Assembly: GCA_050260255.1 (NCBI GenBank)
Contig: JBLNBW010000107.1
Span: forward strand, 4,488 to 68,487
Source: JAQGMV01 sp050260255
GTDB taxonomy: Bacteria; Pseudomonadota; Gammaproteobacteria; Burkholderiales; SG8-41
Direction of reading: 5' to 3'
DNA: 64,000 bases
A program made the translations under genes and the position numbers. Positions 9,437 to 17,955 of this stretch are shown here, piece by piece. The notes beneath the pieces were generated by a model. That model ran no database searches, had not been told where the DNA came from, and worked only from the letters and a program-made list of their open reading frames with translations. Positions within the stretch are counted from its first letter, which is position 1. Each line of letters starts with the position of its first letter.

Positions 9437-10207
9437 ATGCCGGGCTTCGAAACCATCACGCCTGCAACGCTCGCCTGGATCGTGCTCGTGATGGCCTTAT
9501 CCGGCGCGATGCAAGGCGCTCTCGGTCTCGGCTTTCCGACCGTCGCGACGCCGCTCATAACGATGGTGACCGACATCCGTACGGCCGTCGTGCTGGTGTT
9601 GCTGCCGTGCCTTGCGACCGTCGCGCTCAATCTCTTCCGCGGCGGCCCCATGCGGCCGGTGCTCGCACAGTTCTGGATGATGCCGATCTACATGCTGATC
9701 GGCGCGGCCACGGGAACCCGGCTGTTCGTCGCGTATCCGGAGTTTCCGTACGCATTGCTGCTCGCCGTGGTGATCTTCGTGTATCTTAATCTCGATCGCC
9801 TCGGCCGGACCGATTGGCCCGCGATGCAGCGTTATCGCCATGGATACGCGGCGCTGTTCGGGGTCATGGCCGGCGTGTCGGAGGGCACGGCCAACGTGGC
9901 CGCGCCGCCGCTCATCGTGTACTACCTCGGCATAGGCACATCGCCGCTGCTACTCGTTCAGGCGCTCAATTTGTGCTTCTTCACCGGCAAGACGACCCAG
10001 TTTCTGACCCTCGCGACGGCCGGCGGCGTCAATGCAACGCAGTGGCTCGTGACCATCCCACTTGCGGCGATCGCCGCGGCCGGCGCCTGGATAGGGATAC
10101 GCCTGCGCAGCCGCATCGCTGCGGAGACCTATCGCCGCTGGCTTAAATGGGCGCTGTTCGCGATTGCCATCGTGCTCGTCGCGCAGCAGGTGTGGCGGTG
10201 GTCGTGA
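9437..10207 (+). CDS. TauE/SafE-family membrane exporter (possible sulfite exporter)
   Basis: Integral inner-membrane protein of 256 residues with about eight hydrophobic segments and the TauE/SafE (DUF81) opening GAMQGALGLGFPTVATPL. Family members export sulfite, sulfoacetate or other small anions. It starts 4 bp after the FAD/Fe-S dehydrogenase and is surely co-transcribed with it. With xsc across the divergent promoter, export of the sulfite released by Xsc is the simplest reading. Family membership is clear; the substrate is inferred from neighbours only. Confidence 0.85.
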   Translation: MPGFETITPATLAWIVLVMALSGAMQGALGLGFPTVATPLITMVTDIRTAVVLVLLPCLATVALNLFRGGPMRPVLAQFWMMPIYMLIGAATGTRLFVAYPEFPYALLLAVVIFVYLNLDRLGRTDWPAMQRYRHGYAALFGVMAGVSEGTANVAAPPLIVYYLGIGTSPLLLVQALNLCFFTGKTTQFLTLATAGGVNATQWLVTIPLAAIAAAGAWIGIRLRSRIAAETYRRWLKWALFAIAIVLVAQQVWRWS

Positions 10208-10215
10208 CGGCGCGC

Positions 10216-10247
10216 TAAAAAGAAAACAGGCCGCCTGGCGGCGGCCC
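10216..10247 (-). terminator. Rho-independent terminator of the hemA-prfA-prmC-grxD operon
   Basis: The inverted repeat GGCCGCC (10229-10235) / GGCGGCC (10240-10246) with a 4-nt loop is followed on the minus strand by GTTTTCTTTTTA. It lies 24 bp beyond the grxD stop codon and just past the convergent TauE-like gene. Confidence 0.75.
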
Positions 10248-10270
10248 GTCGAGATGCAGCGTCAAACGTA

Positions 10271-10579
10271 TCAGGACTTCAACAGCTGCGCGAGCTCGCC
10301 GCTCTTGTACATCTCCGTCATGATGTCCGACCCGCCGACGAATTCGCCGTTCACGTACAGCTGGGGGATCGTCGGCCAGTTGGCGTATTCCTTGATGCCC
10401 TGACGGATTTCCGGATCTTCCAGCACGTTCACGGTGAACACGTCTTCCGCGCCGCATGCGCGCAGAATATTCACGGCGTTGGCGGAAAAGCCGCACTGGG
10501 GAAAGTCGGGCGAGCCCTTCATGTAAAGCACGACCTTGTGCTTGGTGACCTGGTCTCTGATGGTGTCTTGGGTGCTCAT
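10271..10579 (-). CDS. grxD: Grx4-family monothiol glutaredoxin
   Basis: A 102-residue cytoplasmic monothiol glutaredoxin with the CGFS active site at residues 29-32, the glutathione-binding TIPQLYVNGEFVGG segment and the SDIM motif. Such proteins bind and transfer [2Fe-2S] clusters and work with BolA proteins. Length and motifs are standard. It is the last gene of the hemA-prfA-prmC-grxD order common in betaproteobacteria, 72 bp after prmC, and is followed by a terminator. Confidence 0.95.
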   Translation of the reverse strand: MSTQDTIRDQVTKHKVVLYMKGSPDFPQCGFSANAVNILRACGAEDVFTVNVLEDPEIRQGIKEYANWPTIPQLYVNGEFVGGSDIMTEMYKSGELAQLLKS

Positions 10580-10651
10580 AGCGTTCCGTTAAAAAACTTG
10601 AGTGCTTTTGTCGGGTTAAGTGTAACTTTGGTGCTGTGCAGCGTCAACCGC

Positions 10652-11485
10652 TCATATTCTGCGTCCGCCGGTCACACGCTCGATGCCGGCAAGATCGCGG
10701 TGTGTGGCGATCGCCGTATAGCCTGCCTGCCGCAACAGTGCGCGACATGCCGCGCCCTGATCGTAGCCGTGCTCGAACCATAGCGAGCCGCCAGGCCTCA
10801 GGTGATCGACGCTCGCGCGTACGATGTGGCGGATCGCGTCCAGCCCGTCCCCGCCCGGTGTCAGCGCCGCGCGCGGCTCATAACGCAGGTCGCCACGCAT
10901 GAGATGCTCGTCGTTTCCCGCGACATAAGGCGGATTGGAGACGATCACCTCGTAGCTGGTCGTGCCCAATGCATCGAACCAATTGCTCACGCGCCATTCG
11001 ACGCGGTCGATGCCGAGCCGGGCGGCGTTGCTGCGCGCCACGGCGAGCGCCGCCTCGGAGGCGTCCACGCCGGTAATGTGAGCGCCGACACACTCCGCCG
11101 CGAGCGTAAGGCCAATGCAACCGCTGCCAGTGCCGAGATCGAGCACCCGCGCTGCGCTGAAGCCGCGCAGCTGCGCCAACGCAACATCGACGAGCAGCTC
11201 CGTTTCCGGACGTGGAATCAGCACATCGGCCGTGACGCGAAACGTTCGGCCGTAGAACTCGCGCCACCCGGTGATGTAGGCGACCGGTTCGCCGGCGGCG
11301 CGCCGCTGCACCCACGCCTCGAAGGTGAGCGCCTGCTCCGCCGGCATACCGTCTTCGGCGTGCGCGATCAGGTAAGCGGCATCGCGACCGAGCACGGCGC
11401 AAAGCAGTGCCTTTGCGTCCACTGCATCGATGCGCCGGCGTGCGTTGGCAAGCGCTGACTGTACGGTAATGGCGTCCGCCGCCAC
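10652..11485 (-). CDS. prmC: peptide chain release factor N5-glutamine methyltransferase
   Basis: SAM-dependent enzyme that methylates the Gln of the GGQ motif in release factors 1 and 2, raising termination efficiency. The 277-residue protein shows the SAM-binding VLDLGTGSGCIGL motif at about residue 115 and the substrate-glutamine-binding NPPY motif at residues 184-187, preceded by the PRPETE motif. It starts only 6 bp after the stop of prfA, its substrate gene, the classic arrangement. Confidence 0.96.
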   Translation of the reverse strand: MAADAITVQSALANARRRIDAVDAKALLCAVLGRDAAYLIAHAEDGMPAEQALTFEAWVQRRAAGEPVAYITGWREFYGRTFRVTADVLIPRPETELLVDVALAQLRGFSAARVLDLGTGSGCIGLTLAAECVGAHITGVDASEAALAVARSNAARLGIDRVEWRVSNWFDALGTTSYEVIVSNPPYVAGNDEHLMRGDLRYEPRAALTPGGDGLDAIRHIVRASVDHLRPGGSLWFEHGYDQGAACRALLRQAGYTAIATHRDLAGIERVTGGRRI

Positions 11486-11491
11486 GAGGGA

Positions 11492-12580
11492 TTACGCCGC
11501 CGCGTCTTCCGCGAGCTGGGCGAGCTGCTCGGCCTGATGCTCGGCCACGAGCGCGTCGGTCAGCTCGAACAGATCGCCATCCATGATCGCAGCGATCTTG
11601 TAGAGCGTGAGATTGATGCGATGATCGGTGACGCGCCCCTGCGGAAAATTGTACGTGCGGATGCGCTCGGAACGGTCGCCGCTGCCGACCAGCGACTTGC
11701 GCTCCGCGGCCGTCTTCGCCTGCTGTTCGCGCACCTGCTTGTCCTTGATGCGCGCGGCGAGCACCGCCATCGCCCGCGCCTTGTTCTTGTGCTGCGAGCG
11801 GTCGTCCTGGCACTCCACCACGGTGCCGGTCGGAATGTGCGTGATGCGTACCGCGGAGTCGGTCTTGTTGATGTGCTGCCCGCCGGCACCCGAGGCGCGG
11901 AACGTATCGATCTTCAAGTCCGCCGGATTGAGGACGATGTCGGCGACTTCATCGGCTTCCGGCAGGACGGCCACCGTGCACGCCGACGTGTGTATGCGCC
12001 CCTGCGTCTCGGTCGCCGGCACGCGCTGCACACGATGTGCGCCGGATTCGAACTTGAGCCTCGAATACGCGCCCTGGCCTATGATCTTGGCGATGATCTC
12101 GCGGTAGCCGCCCAGATCCGAAGGACTTTGCGAAATGATCTCCACCTGCCAGCGGTTGCGCTCCGCAAAGCGCGCGTACATGCGGAAAAGATCGCCGGCG
12201 AACAGCGCCGACTCGTCGCCGCCCGTTCCGGCGCGAATCTCCAGGAAGATGTTGCGCTCGTCGTTGGGGTCCTTGGGTAACAGCGCCTTCTGCACCTCGG
12301 TCTCTATCTTCGCGAGGCGCTCGCGCGTGTCGCGGATTTCGTCCTCCGCAAAAGCGCGCATCTCGGGATCCGCGGTCATTTCCTGAGCGGCGGCGAGATC
12401 GCTTTCGCCCTGGCGGTACGCACGATAGAGGTCGACCACCGGGCCGATGTCCGCGTGCTCGCGTGTGAGCCGGCGATACGTTTCCATGTCCGACGTGACG
12501 TCCTCTGCGGACAGCAGCCGGTTCAATTCTTCCAATCGGGACGTGAGCTGCGTGAGCTTCGCAGCGATGCTGGGTTTCAT
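11492..12580 (-). CDS. prfA: peptide chain release factor 1
   Basis: Ribosomal termination factor that reads UAA and UAG. At 362 residues it has the normal length. The GGQ catalytic tripeptide is at residues 233-235 within RASGAGGQHINKTDSAVR, and the RF1-type PxT codon-recognition loop region lies before it. The gene sits 36 bp after hemA and is coupled to prmC. Confidence 0.97.
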   Translation of the reverse strand: MKPSIAAKLTQLTSRLEELNRLLSAEDVTSDMETYRRLTREHADIGPVVDLYRAYRQGESDLAAAQEMTADPEMRAFAEDEIRDTRERLAKIETEVQKALLPKDPNDERNIFLEIRAGTGGDESALFAGDLFRMYARFAERNRWQVEIISQSPSDLGGYREIIAKIIGQGAYSRLKFESGAHRVQRVPATETQGRIHTSACTVAVLPEADEVADIVLNPADLKIDTFRASGAGGQHINKTDSAVRITHIPTGTVVECQDDRSQHKNKARAMAVLAARIKDKQVREQQAKTAAERKSLVGSGDRSERIRTYNFPQGRVTDHRINLTLYKIAAIMDGDLFELTDALVAEHQAEQLAQLAEDAAA

Positions 12581-12616
12581 CGGATTCCGGAACGGAGCGC
12601 CGGCACGGTAGGCCGG

Positions 12617-13870
12617 CTACTCAGGAGTTTGGAGGCGGTAAAGTCGGGCGAGCGCCGCGCTCAGCGCTTCGCGCTCGTCGGGTGTCGCATGATGCAGCGC
12701 GTGAGTGGGCCCGTGCAAGAGCTTGTTGGTCAACGCGTGCGAGAGCTGCTCCATCACGAGCTGCGGATCGTCGCCTTTCGCGAGGCGGCGTATCGCGCGC
12801 TCCAGTTCGTGCCGGCGCGCCCGGTCGGCGTTGTCGCGCAGCGCGCGTATCGTCGGCACCAGCTCGCGATTGGCCAGCCAGTGCATGAAATCGGTGGCCT
12901 GGTTTTCGATGATCACCTCGGCCTGCGCGACCGCTTTCTGCCGTATGTCGCGCCCTTCGCGGGCGATCTTGCCCAGATCATCCACGCCATACATGAACAC
13001 GTCGTCCAGCGTCGACACCTCGGCCTCGATGTCGCGCGGCACGGCGAGATCGAACAGCAGCATAGGGCGGTGTTTGCGCGCCTTGAGTGCGCTTTCGACC
13101 ACGCCTTTTCCGATGATCGGCAGCGGGCTTGCCGTGCAGGACACGACGATGTCATACAGCGGCAGCTGTGCCGCCATGTCGTTGAGCGATGCCACGCGAC
13201 CGACGAAACGCTCGGCGAGCTGCTGGGCCTTCGCTTCCGTGCGGTTCGCGAACGTCATGTTGCGCGGATGGCGTGCAGCGAAGTGCGCTGCGCAGAGCTC
13301 GATCATTTCTCCCGCGCCGACGAACAGCACGTTCTGACCGGCGACACTGGGATAGATGCGCTCGGCGAGCTCCACCGCCGCAGAGGCCATCGACACGGTG
13401 CTCGCGCCGATGTCCGTTTCGGTGCGCACGCACTTCGCGACCGAGAACGTCCGCTGGAACAGCTTGTTGAGCAACAGCCCGAGCGTGCCCGCCGTCTCCG
13501 CCGTGCGCACCGCCTGCTTGAACTGCCCGAGGATCTGCGGCTCGCCGAGCACCATCGAATCAAGACCGCTCGCGACGCGGAACGCATGCTTTACCGCGTC
13601 GGCGCTCGTATAGCGATACAGGTACGGCTCGATGTGCTGCGTCTTGAGACGGTGGTAGCTCGCAAGCCAGTCGACGGCCGCGCGCGGCTCTTCGGTATTG
13701 CAATAGACCTCGGTGCGATTGCAGGTGGAGATGATCGCCGCTTCCTGTATCGGGCGCCGGTCTACGAGATCGCGCAGCGCCTGAACCAGATTTTCGGCGT
13801 GAAAAACCACCTGCTCCCTTACCGAGAGGGGGGCGGTCTGGTGATTGACGCCGAAAGTGAAGAGATGCAT
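12617..13870 (-). CDS. hemA: glutamyl-tRNA reductase
   Basis: NADPH-dependent enzyme that reduces glutamyl-tRNA to glutamate-1-semialdehyde, the first committed step of C5-pathway heme synthesis. It has 417 residues. The N-terminus FGVNHQTAPLSVRE, the catalytic Cys50 in ISTCNRTEVY, and the NADP-binding VLFVGAGEM region are all present. It is the first gene of the operon with prfA, prmC and grxD. The AT-rich palindromic stretch at 13928-13966 lies about 60 bp upstream and probably belongs to its promoter region. Confidence 0.97.
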   Translation of the reverse strand: MHLFTFGVNHQTAPLSVREQVVFHAENLVQALRDLVDRRPIQEAAIISTCNRTEVYCNTEEPRAAVDWLASYHRLKTQHIEPYLYRYTSADAVKHAFRVASGLDSMVLGEPQILGQFKQAVRTAETAGTLGLLLNKLFQRTFSVAKCVRTETDIGASTVSMASAAVELAERIYPSVAGQNVLFVGAGEMIELCAAHFAARHPRNMTFANRTEAKAQQLAERFVGRVASLNDMAAQLPLYDIVVSCTASPLPIIGKGVVESALKARKHRPMLLFDLAVPRDIEAEVSTLDDVFMYGVDDLGKIAREGRDIRQKAVAQAEVIIENQATDFMHWLANRELVPTIRALRDNADRARRHELERAIRRLAKGDDPQLVMEQLSHALTNKLLHGPTHALHHATPDEREALSAALARLYRLQTPE

Positions 13871-13927
13871 GGGGACGGGCGTGTGCGCTGTAAGCGCGCT
13901 TATTTTATAACCGCCCGCAGGGGTACG

Positions 13928-13966
13928 ACAAATCGAAAATCATTGATTTGTAGGAATAATCCTACA
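13928..13966. promoter_or_regulatory. AT-rich double inverted repeat upstream of hemA
   Basis: Two overlapping inverted repeats lie in the 111-bp gap between the 2-hydroxyacid dehydrogenase stop and the hemA start: ACAAATC (13928-13934) / GATTTGT (13945-13951), and TGTAGGA (13949-13955) / TCCTACA (13960-13966) with a 4-nt loop. The tract is markedly AT-rich against its surroundings. It could be an operator or transcript-end structure; there is no convincing T-run, so I favour a regulatory site. Confidence 0.35.
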
Positions 13967-13981
13967 CGCGCAAGTACCGTC

Positions 13982-14977
13982 CTACGCGTCGCGCCGGTTC
14001 CTGAGCGGCTCGTTGTGCGCCCAGTGCACGATGTTCTCCATAAAGATGTCCGCCGCCCGCCGTTCGTTGCCGGCAGAGACGGCGGCACTGTGCGGGCTCA
14101 CGATGACGCCCGGCATATCCCAAAGCGGGGAGGCGGCCGGCAAAGGCTCCGTTTCGAAGACGTCCAGATACGCACCGCCGATATGACCGTTGCGCAGCGC
14201 CTCGATCAGCGCGCGCTCGTCGATGCAGCCGCCGCGAGCGACGTTGACGATCTGCGCGCCGCGAGGGAGCAGTACGAGCGTTTCGGCGTTCAGCAAGCGG
14301 CGCGTTTCTTCCGTGAGCGGGCACGCGAGGACCACCCATTGACAGCGGGGCAGCACACCGCGCAGCGCCGATATCGGCAGCACTTCGTCGGCCGGATCGC
14401 CCGGCTGGAGCGGCGTGCGCCGCATGCCGATGACGTGCATGCCGATCGTGCGACAGAAGCGCGCGACCGCCCCGCCGATTGCGCCCATACCGACGATCAG
14501 AATGGTCTGTCCGCGCAGGTCGGGCGGCAAGGCCGGTCCGCGCAAGGGCTCCCAGGCATGGCGGCGCTGCGCCTGCATCCAGTGCGGAAACCGTCGCGCG
14601 AGCATGAGAAGCCCGGTGATCGCCGTCTGCGCCACCGGCTCGGCATTGGTGCCCGAGGACGTGGTGAGGCGCACGCCGCGCTCCCGGAGGGCAGCGAGAA
14701 ACGGATGCTGGTCGATGCCGGCGCTCGCGAAGTGCACCCATTCGAGGTGCGACGCAGCAGTCACCGCCGCGCCGAACGCTTCGTAGAGCCGGGAAAATCG
14801 CAGGTCGCGCGAGAGGTAAGCGATCTTTATGCGGTCGCAGGTGGCCGGGTCAAGCGCGACGTTCGGCTCATCGGGCAGATGAATGATGTCAGGCTCGCGG
14901 CCGACGGACGCGAGCGTCGCCGCCAGCCGGTCACCGAAACGCGCAACGAACCCCGTCGAGAGCAGCACTCCCGTCAT
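13982..14977 (-). CDS. D-2-hydroxyacid dehydrogenase, NAD(P)-binding
   Basis: A 331-residue member of the D-isomer-specific 2-hydroxyacid dehydrogenase family. The Rossmann motif GMGAIGGAVARFC is near residue 168. The catalytic triad is visible as Arg in NVARGG, Glu in DVFETEPLP and His in VSPHSAA. It probably interconverts a 2-keto acid and a D-2-hydroxy acid; the length and the GMGAIGG spacing resemble glyoxylate/hydroxypyruvate reductases. It follows the methylisocitrate-lyase-like gene by 14 bp on the same strand, so the pair may act on one acid. The exact substrate is not readable. Confidence 0.88.
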   Translation of the reverse strand: MTGVLLSTGFVARFGDRLAATLASVGREPDIIHLPDEPNVALDPATCDRIKIAYLSRDLRFSRLYEAFGAAVTAASHLEWVHFASAGIDQHPFLAALRERGVRLTTSSGTNAEPVAQTAITGLLMLARRFPHWMQAQRRHAWEPLRGPALPPDLRGQTILIVGMGAIGGAVARFCRTIGMHVIGMRRTPLQPGDPADEVLPISALRGVLPRCQWVVLACPLTEETRRLLNAETLVLLPRGAQIVNVARGGCIDERALIEALRNGHIGGAYLDVFETEPLPAASPLWDMPGVIVSPHSAAVSAGNERRAADIFMENIVHWAHNEPLRNRRDA

Positions 14978-14991
14978 GCCGGAGCCAGCGC

Positions 14992-15903
14992 TTATTTCTT
15001 CTGCTTCTCGCGGGCGAACAGCGTGTCGAGCTTCTTCTCGTACGCGTGGTAGTCCAGGTAATCGTACAGGTCGTCGCGCGTCTGCATGAGATCCACCACG
15101 CTTTTCGCGCTGCCTTCCTTACGGATCGCCTGGAACACTTTCAGCGCGGCGGCATTCATCGCGCGCCACGCCGAGAGCGGATAGAGCGCCATCGCGACGT
15201 TCGCGCTCGCAAGCTCCTGGGTGGTGAAGAGCGGCGTTTTGCCGAATTCGGTGATGTTGGCGAGGATCGGCACTTTCACCGCGTCGGCGAACTTCTTGTA
15301 CATCGAGAGCTCGGTGATCGCTTCCGGGAAAATCATGTCCGCGCCGGCTTCCACGCAGGCGCACGCCCGCTCCACCGCGGCGTCCAGGCCTTCGACGGCG
15401 AGCGCGTCAGTGCGCGCGATGATCACGAAGTCGCGGTCGGTCTTCGCATCGGCGGCCGCCTTGATGCGGTCGACCATCTCGTCCTTGCTGACGATTTCCT
15501 TGTTGGGGCGGTGGCCGCAGCGCTTTTGCAGCACCTGGTCTTCGATGTGCATCGCACCGGCGCCGAACTTGATGAGCGACTTCACCGTGCGCGCGATGTT
15601 GAACGCGCCGCCGAAACCGGTGTCGACGTCCACCAGCAGCGGCAGGTTGCACACGTCGGTGATGCGGCGCACATCGGTGAGCACGTCGTCGAGAGTGCTG
15701 ATGCCGAGATCGGGCAGCCCCAGCGAGCCGGCCGCAACGCCGCCGCCGGACAGATAGATCGCGCGAAAGCCCGTGCGCTCGGCGAGGCGGGCTGCGTACG
15801 CGTTGATGGCGCCGACGATCTGCAGCGGCTTTTCCTGCGCTACCGCCGCGCGGAAACGCGCGCCCGCACTGGCGGCAAGCGCCGGATTCGACAAATCGGT
15901 CAT
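14992..15903 (-). CDS. prpB: methylisocitrate lyase-like (isocitrate lyase/PEP mutase family)
   Basis: A 303-residue TIM-barrel lyase of the ICL/PEPM superfamily. The signature KRCGH is at residues 127-131, VDVDTGFGGA supplies metal-binding acids, and the order of motifs matches PrpB, which splits 2-methylisocitrate into pyruvate and succinate. The start at 15903 is chosen for AAGGAG seven bases upstream; the frame remains open to 16011. No prpC or prpD (2-methylcitrate type) gene is adjacent, and the operon partner is a D-2-hydroxyacid dehydrogenase, so a related 2,3-dialkylmalate or oxaloacetate-type substrate is possible. Confidence 0.85.
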   Translation of the reverse strand: MTDLSNPALAASAGARFRAAVAQEKPLQIVGAINAYAARLAERTGFRAIYLSGGGVAAGSLGLPDLGISTLDDVLTDVRRITDVCNLPLLVDVDTGFGGAFNIARTVKSLIKFGAGAMHIEDQVLQKRCGHRPNKEIVSKDEMVDRIKAAADAKTDRDFVIIARTDALAVEGLDAAVERACACVEAGADMIFPEAITELSMYKKFADAVKVPILANITEFGKTPLFTTQELASANVAMALYPLSAWRAMNAAALKVFQAIRKEGSAKSVVDLMQTRDDLYDYLDYHAYEKKLDTLFAREKQKK

Positions 15904-15968
15904 GGAGTGCTCCTTGTGTGCGCGGCGTCGCCGACAACGGTGCCGTCGCGTGAAGTTGTCCGTGATGT

Positions 15969-15988
15969 GGACGGCTGTTTTGCCGTCC
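15969..15988. promoter_or_regulatory. Inverted repeat in the prpB/iclR divergent intergenic region
   Basis: GGACGGC (15969-15975) and GCCGTCC (15982-15988) flank TGTTTT. The site sits 66 bp before the prpB-like start and about 95 bp before the IclR start, a position suited to control of both genes. It could be an IclR operator, though the palindrome is only 7 bp per arm. Confidence 0.3.
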
Positions 15989-16081
15989 GAAACAGGCCGC
16001 CACACTAGCATAAACGCAGCTATTTCTCCAGAGCGTGGACAGTGGCATAATGACGGCTCTCACGATTCGGACTTCGATATC

Positions 16082-16885
16082 ATGGTGAAAAAGAACCCGG
16101 AGGACGAGGCCGTCCGCCTGTCCGGCACCCAAAGCATAGAGCGCGCGCTGTTACTGCTGCGCGAGATCGCCGCTCATAACCGCGCAGGCTCGCGCCTGCT
16201 GGACCTCGCAACGCGCACGGGACTGCAGCGTCCCACCGTGCACCGCATGCTGAAGTGCCTGACGCTGGAAGGCATGGTTCAGCAGGACCCGGACACCCAT
16301 CGCTACTACCTCGGCTCGATGGTGTTCGAGCTCGGCCTCACCGCCGCGCCGCGCTTCAATCTGCGCGATATCTGCCATCCCTCGATGACGCGCATCGCCG
16401 ACGCGACCGGCGACACGGTGTTCCTCACGCAACGTAGCGGCCTCGATGCCGTTTGCGTGGACCGCCACGAAGGGACCTTCCCCATCAAGACCTTCACGCT
16501 CGATGTCGGCGTACGCCGCCCGCTCGGCGTCGGCACCGGAAGCCTTGCGATACTGTCCGCACTGTCGGAGGACGAAGTAAAAAGCGTGGTCAACAGCAAC
16601 ACCGCCCGCCTCACCGAATACGGCCTTACGCCCGCGAGCCTGCTCACGCAAGTAAAGCGCGCCCAGAAACTCGGCTATGCCGTGCGCGAGATGCCGACGC
16701 TCGCCGGCGTGCGTTCCATCGGCCAGGCCGTGCACAATCACAGCGGCGTGGCGTTCGCCGCGCTGTCGGTGTCCGCCATCTCGAGCCGCATGACCGAGAA
16801 GCGCGTGAGCGAGCTCGCGACGCTGCTCAAGAACGAAACACGCCTCATCGAAAAACAACTGGCGTCCGGCGGGGACCTGCGCTAA
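16082..16885 (+). CDS. IclR-family transcriptional regulator
   Basis: A 267-residue regulator with an N-terminal winged helix (SIERALLLLREIAAH, then LDLATRTGLQRPTVHRML) and the C-terminal IclR effector domain (GDTVFLTQRSG, then RPLGVGTGSLAILSAL). The frame is open upstream to 15773, but the ATG at 16082 begins directly before the domain. It is divergent from the prpB-like gene and followed 38 bp later by a Bug receptor, so it likely controls both transcription units in response to a carboxylate. IclR proteins of this type commonly regulate aromatic- and organic-acid catabolism. Confidence 0.92.
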   Translation: MVKKNPEDEAVRLSGTQSIERALLLLREIAAHNRAGSRLLDLATRTGLQRPTVHRMLKCLTLEGMVQQDPDTHRYYLGSMVFELGLTAAPRFNLRDICHPSMTRIADATGDTVFLTQRSGLDAVCVDRHEGTFPIKTFTLDVGVRRPLGVGTGSLAILSALSEDEVKSVVNSNTARLTEYGLTPASLLTQVKRAQKLGYAVREMPTLAGVRSIGQAVHNHSGVAFAALSVSAISSRMTEKRVSELATLLKNETRLIEKQLASGGDLR

Positions 16886-16923
16886 AAGCGCGGCACCGCT
16901 CCCGCCATTACGAGGAGTCCACC

Positions 16924-17895
16924 ATGCACCGCCCGTCGCGTATCGCGCTCGTGCTGCTCGCGCTCGCCTGCCCGGTCGCCGCCCACGCGCAAAGCAGCGC
17001 GTACCCCGTCAAGCCGATACGTTTCGTCGTCCCTTATCCGCCGGGCGGCAGCAACGACGTGCTCTCGCGCATCACGGCGCAGGCGATGAGCGCGGGTCTC
17101 GGCCAACAGGTCATCATCGACAACCGCGGCGGGGCAGGCGGCATGATCGGCGCGGACAACGTCGCGAAATCTCCACCCGACGGCTACTCGCTGGTCAACG
17201 TGCAGGCGTCGTTCACGGCCAACGCGGCGCTGCGCACCAAGATGCCCTACGATCCCATGGGCGACTTCGCTTATATCGGCATGATGGCGCGCGGCCCGCT
17301 GCTCGTCGTCGTTCACCCGTCGCTGCCGGTAAAGACGATGAAGGAATTCATAGCGTTCGCGCGCGCGAAACCCGGTCAGGTGCTGTACGGATCCACCGGT
17401 ACCGGCGGTCACAATCATCTCGCCACCGAGCTCTTCAAGCGCATGGCGAAGGTCGACATCGTCCACGTGCCCTACAAGGGCGTGGCGCCCGCGCTCACCG
17501 ACCTCATGGGCGGCCACACGCAGCTCGTGATGACCAGCCTGCCTTCCGCGATGACGCAGGTGCACGCGGGACGGCTGAAAGCGCTCGCCGTCGGCAGCGA
17601 GCAGCGCTCGTCATTCATGCCGGAGCTGCCCACGATCGCGGAATCGGGCGTGCCCGGTTACATGGCCGAATTCTGGTGGGGCATAGCGGCGCCCGCGAAG
17701 ACGCCGGTCGAGATCGTGAACCGCCTTGCCGCCGAGTTGAGCAAGGCATTGCAGTCGGCCGACGTGAAGCAGCGCTTCGCGGCAGAAGGCGCGGAGCCGG
17801 CGGCCATGTCGCGCGAACAATTCACCAAGTTCGTCTCCAACGAAATCACGCGCTGGCGCAAAGTAGCGCAAGAGGCGAACATCAAGCCCGAGTAG
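16924..17895 (+). CDS. Bug-family tripartite tricarboxylate receptor 1
   Basis: Periplasmic solute-binding protein of 323 residues. A Sec signal peptide ends at AHAQ (residue 22). The family fingerprint follows: YPVKPIRFVVPYPPGGSND with the ligand-anchoring loop, then IDNRGGAGG, PDGYSLV and HVPYKG. It starts 9 bp after GGAG, downstream of IclR, and precedes the CitE-like gene by about 60 bp. No TctA or TctB membrane subunit is nearby, so it must share a transporter elsewhere or act as a sensor receptor. The ligand is probably a di- or tricarboxylate. Confidence 0.93.
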   Translation: MHRPSRIALVLLALACPVAAHAQSSAYPVKPIRFVVPYPPGGSNDVLSRITAQAMSAGLGQQVIIDNRGGAGGMIGADNVAKSPPDGYSLVNVQASFTANAALRTKMPYDPMGDFAYIGMMARGPLLVVVHPSLPVKTMKEFIAFARAKPGQVLYGSTGTGGHNHLATELFKRMAKVDIVHVPYKGVAPALTDLMGGHTQLVMTSLPSAMTQVHAGRLKALAVGSEQRSSFMPELPTIAESGVPGYMAEFWWGIAAPAKTPVEIVNRLAAELSKALQSADVKQRFAAEGAEPAAMSREQFTKFVSNEITRWRKVAQEANIKPE

Positions 17896-17955
17896 CTCTC
17901 GACACCTCGGGCGCCGCCGGAGCTCGCGTTCCGGCCACCCACTCCGGAGAATCGT

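Noticed and set aside
12455..15052. 865-residue open frame on the plus strand, opposite prfA, hemA and the 2-hydroxyacid dehydrogenase
   Set aside because: It is very rich in Arg, His and Glu, has no domain, and lies antisense to three clear genes; it is a GC-rich coding shadow.
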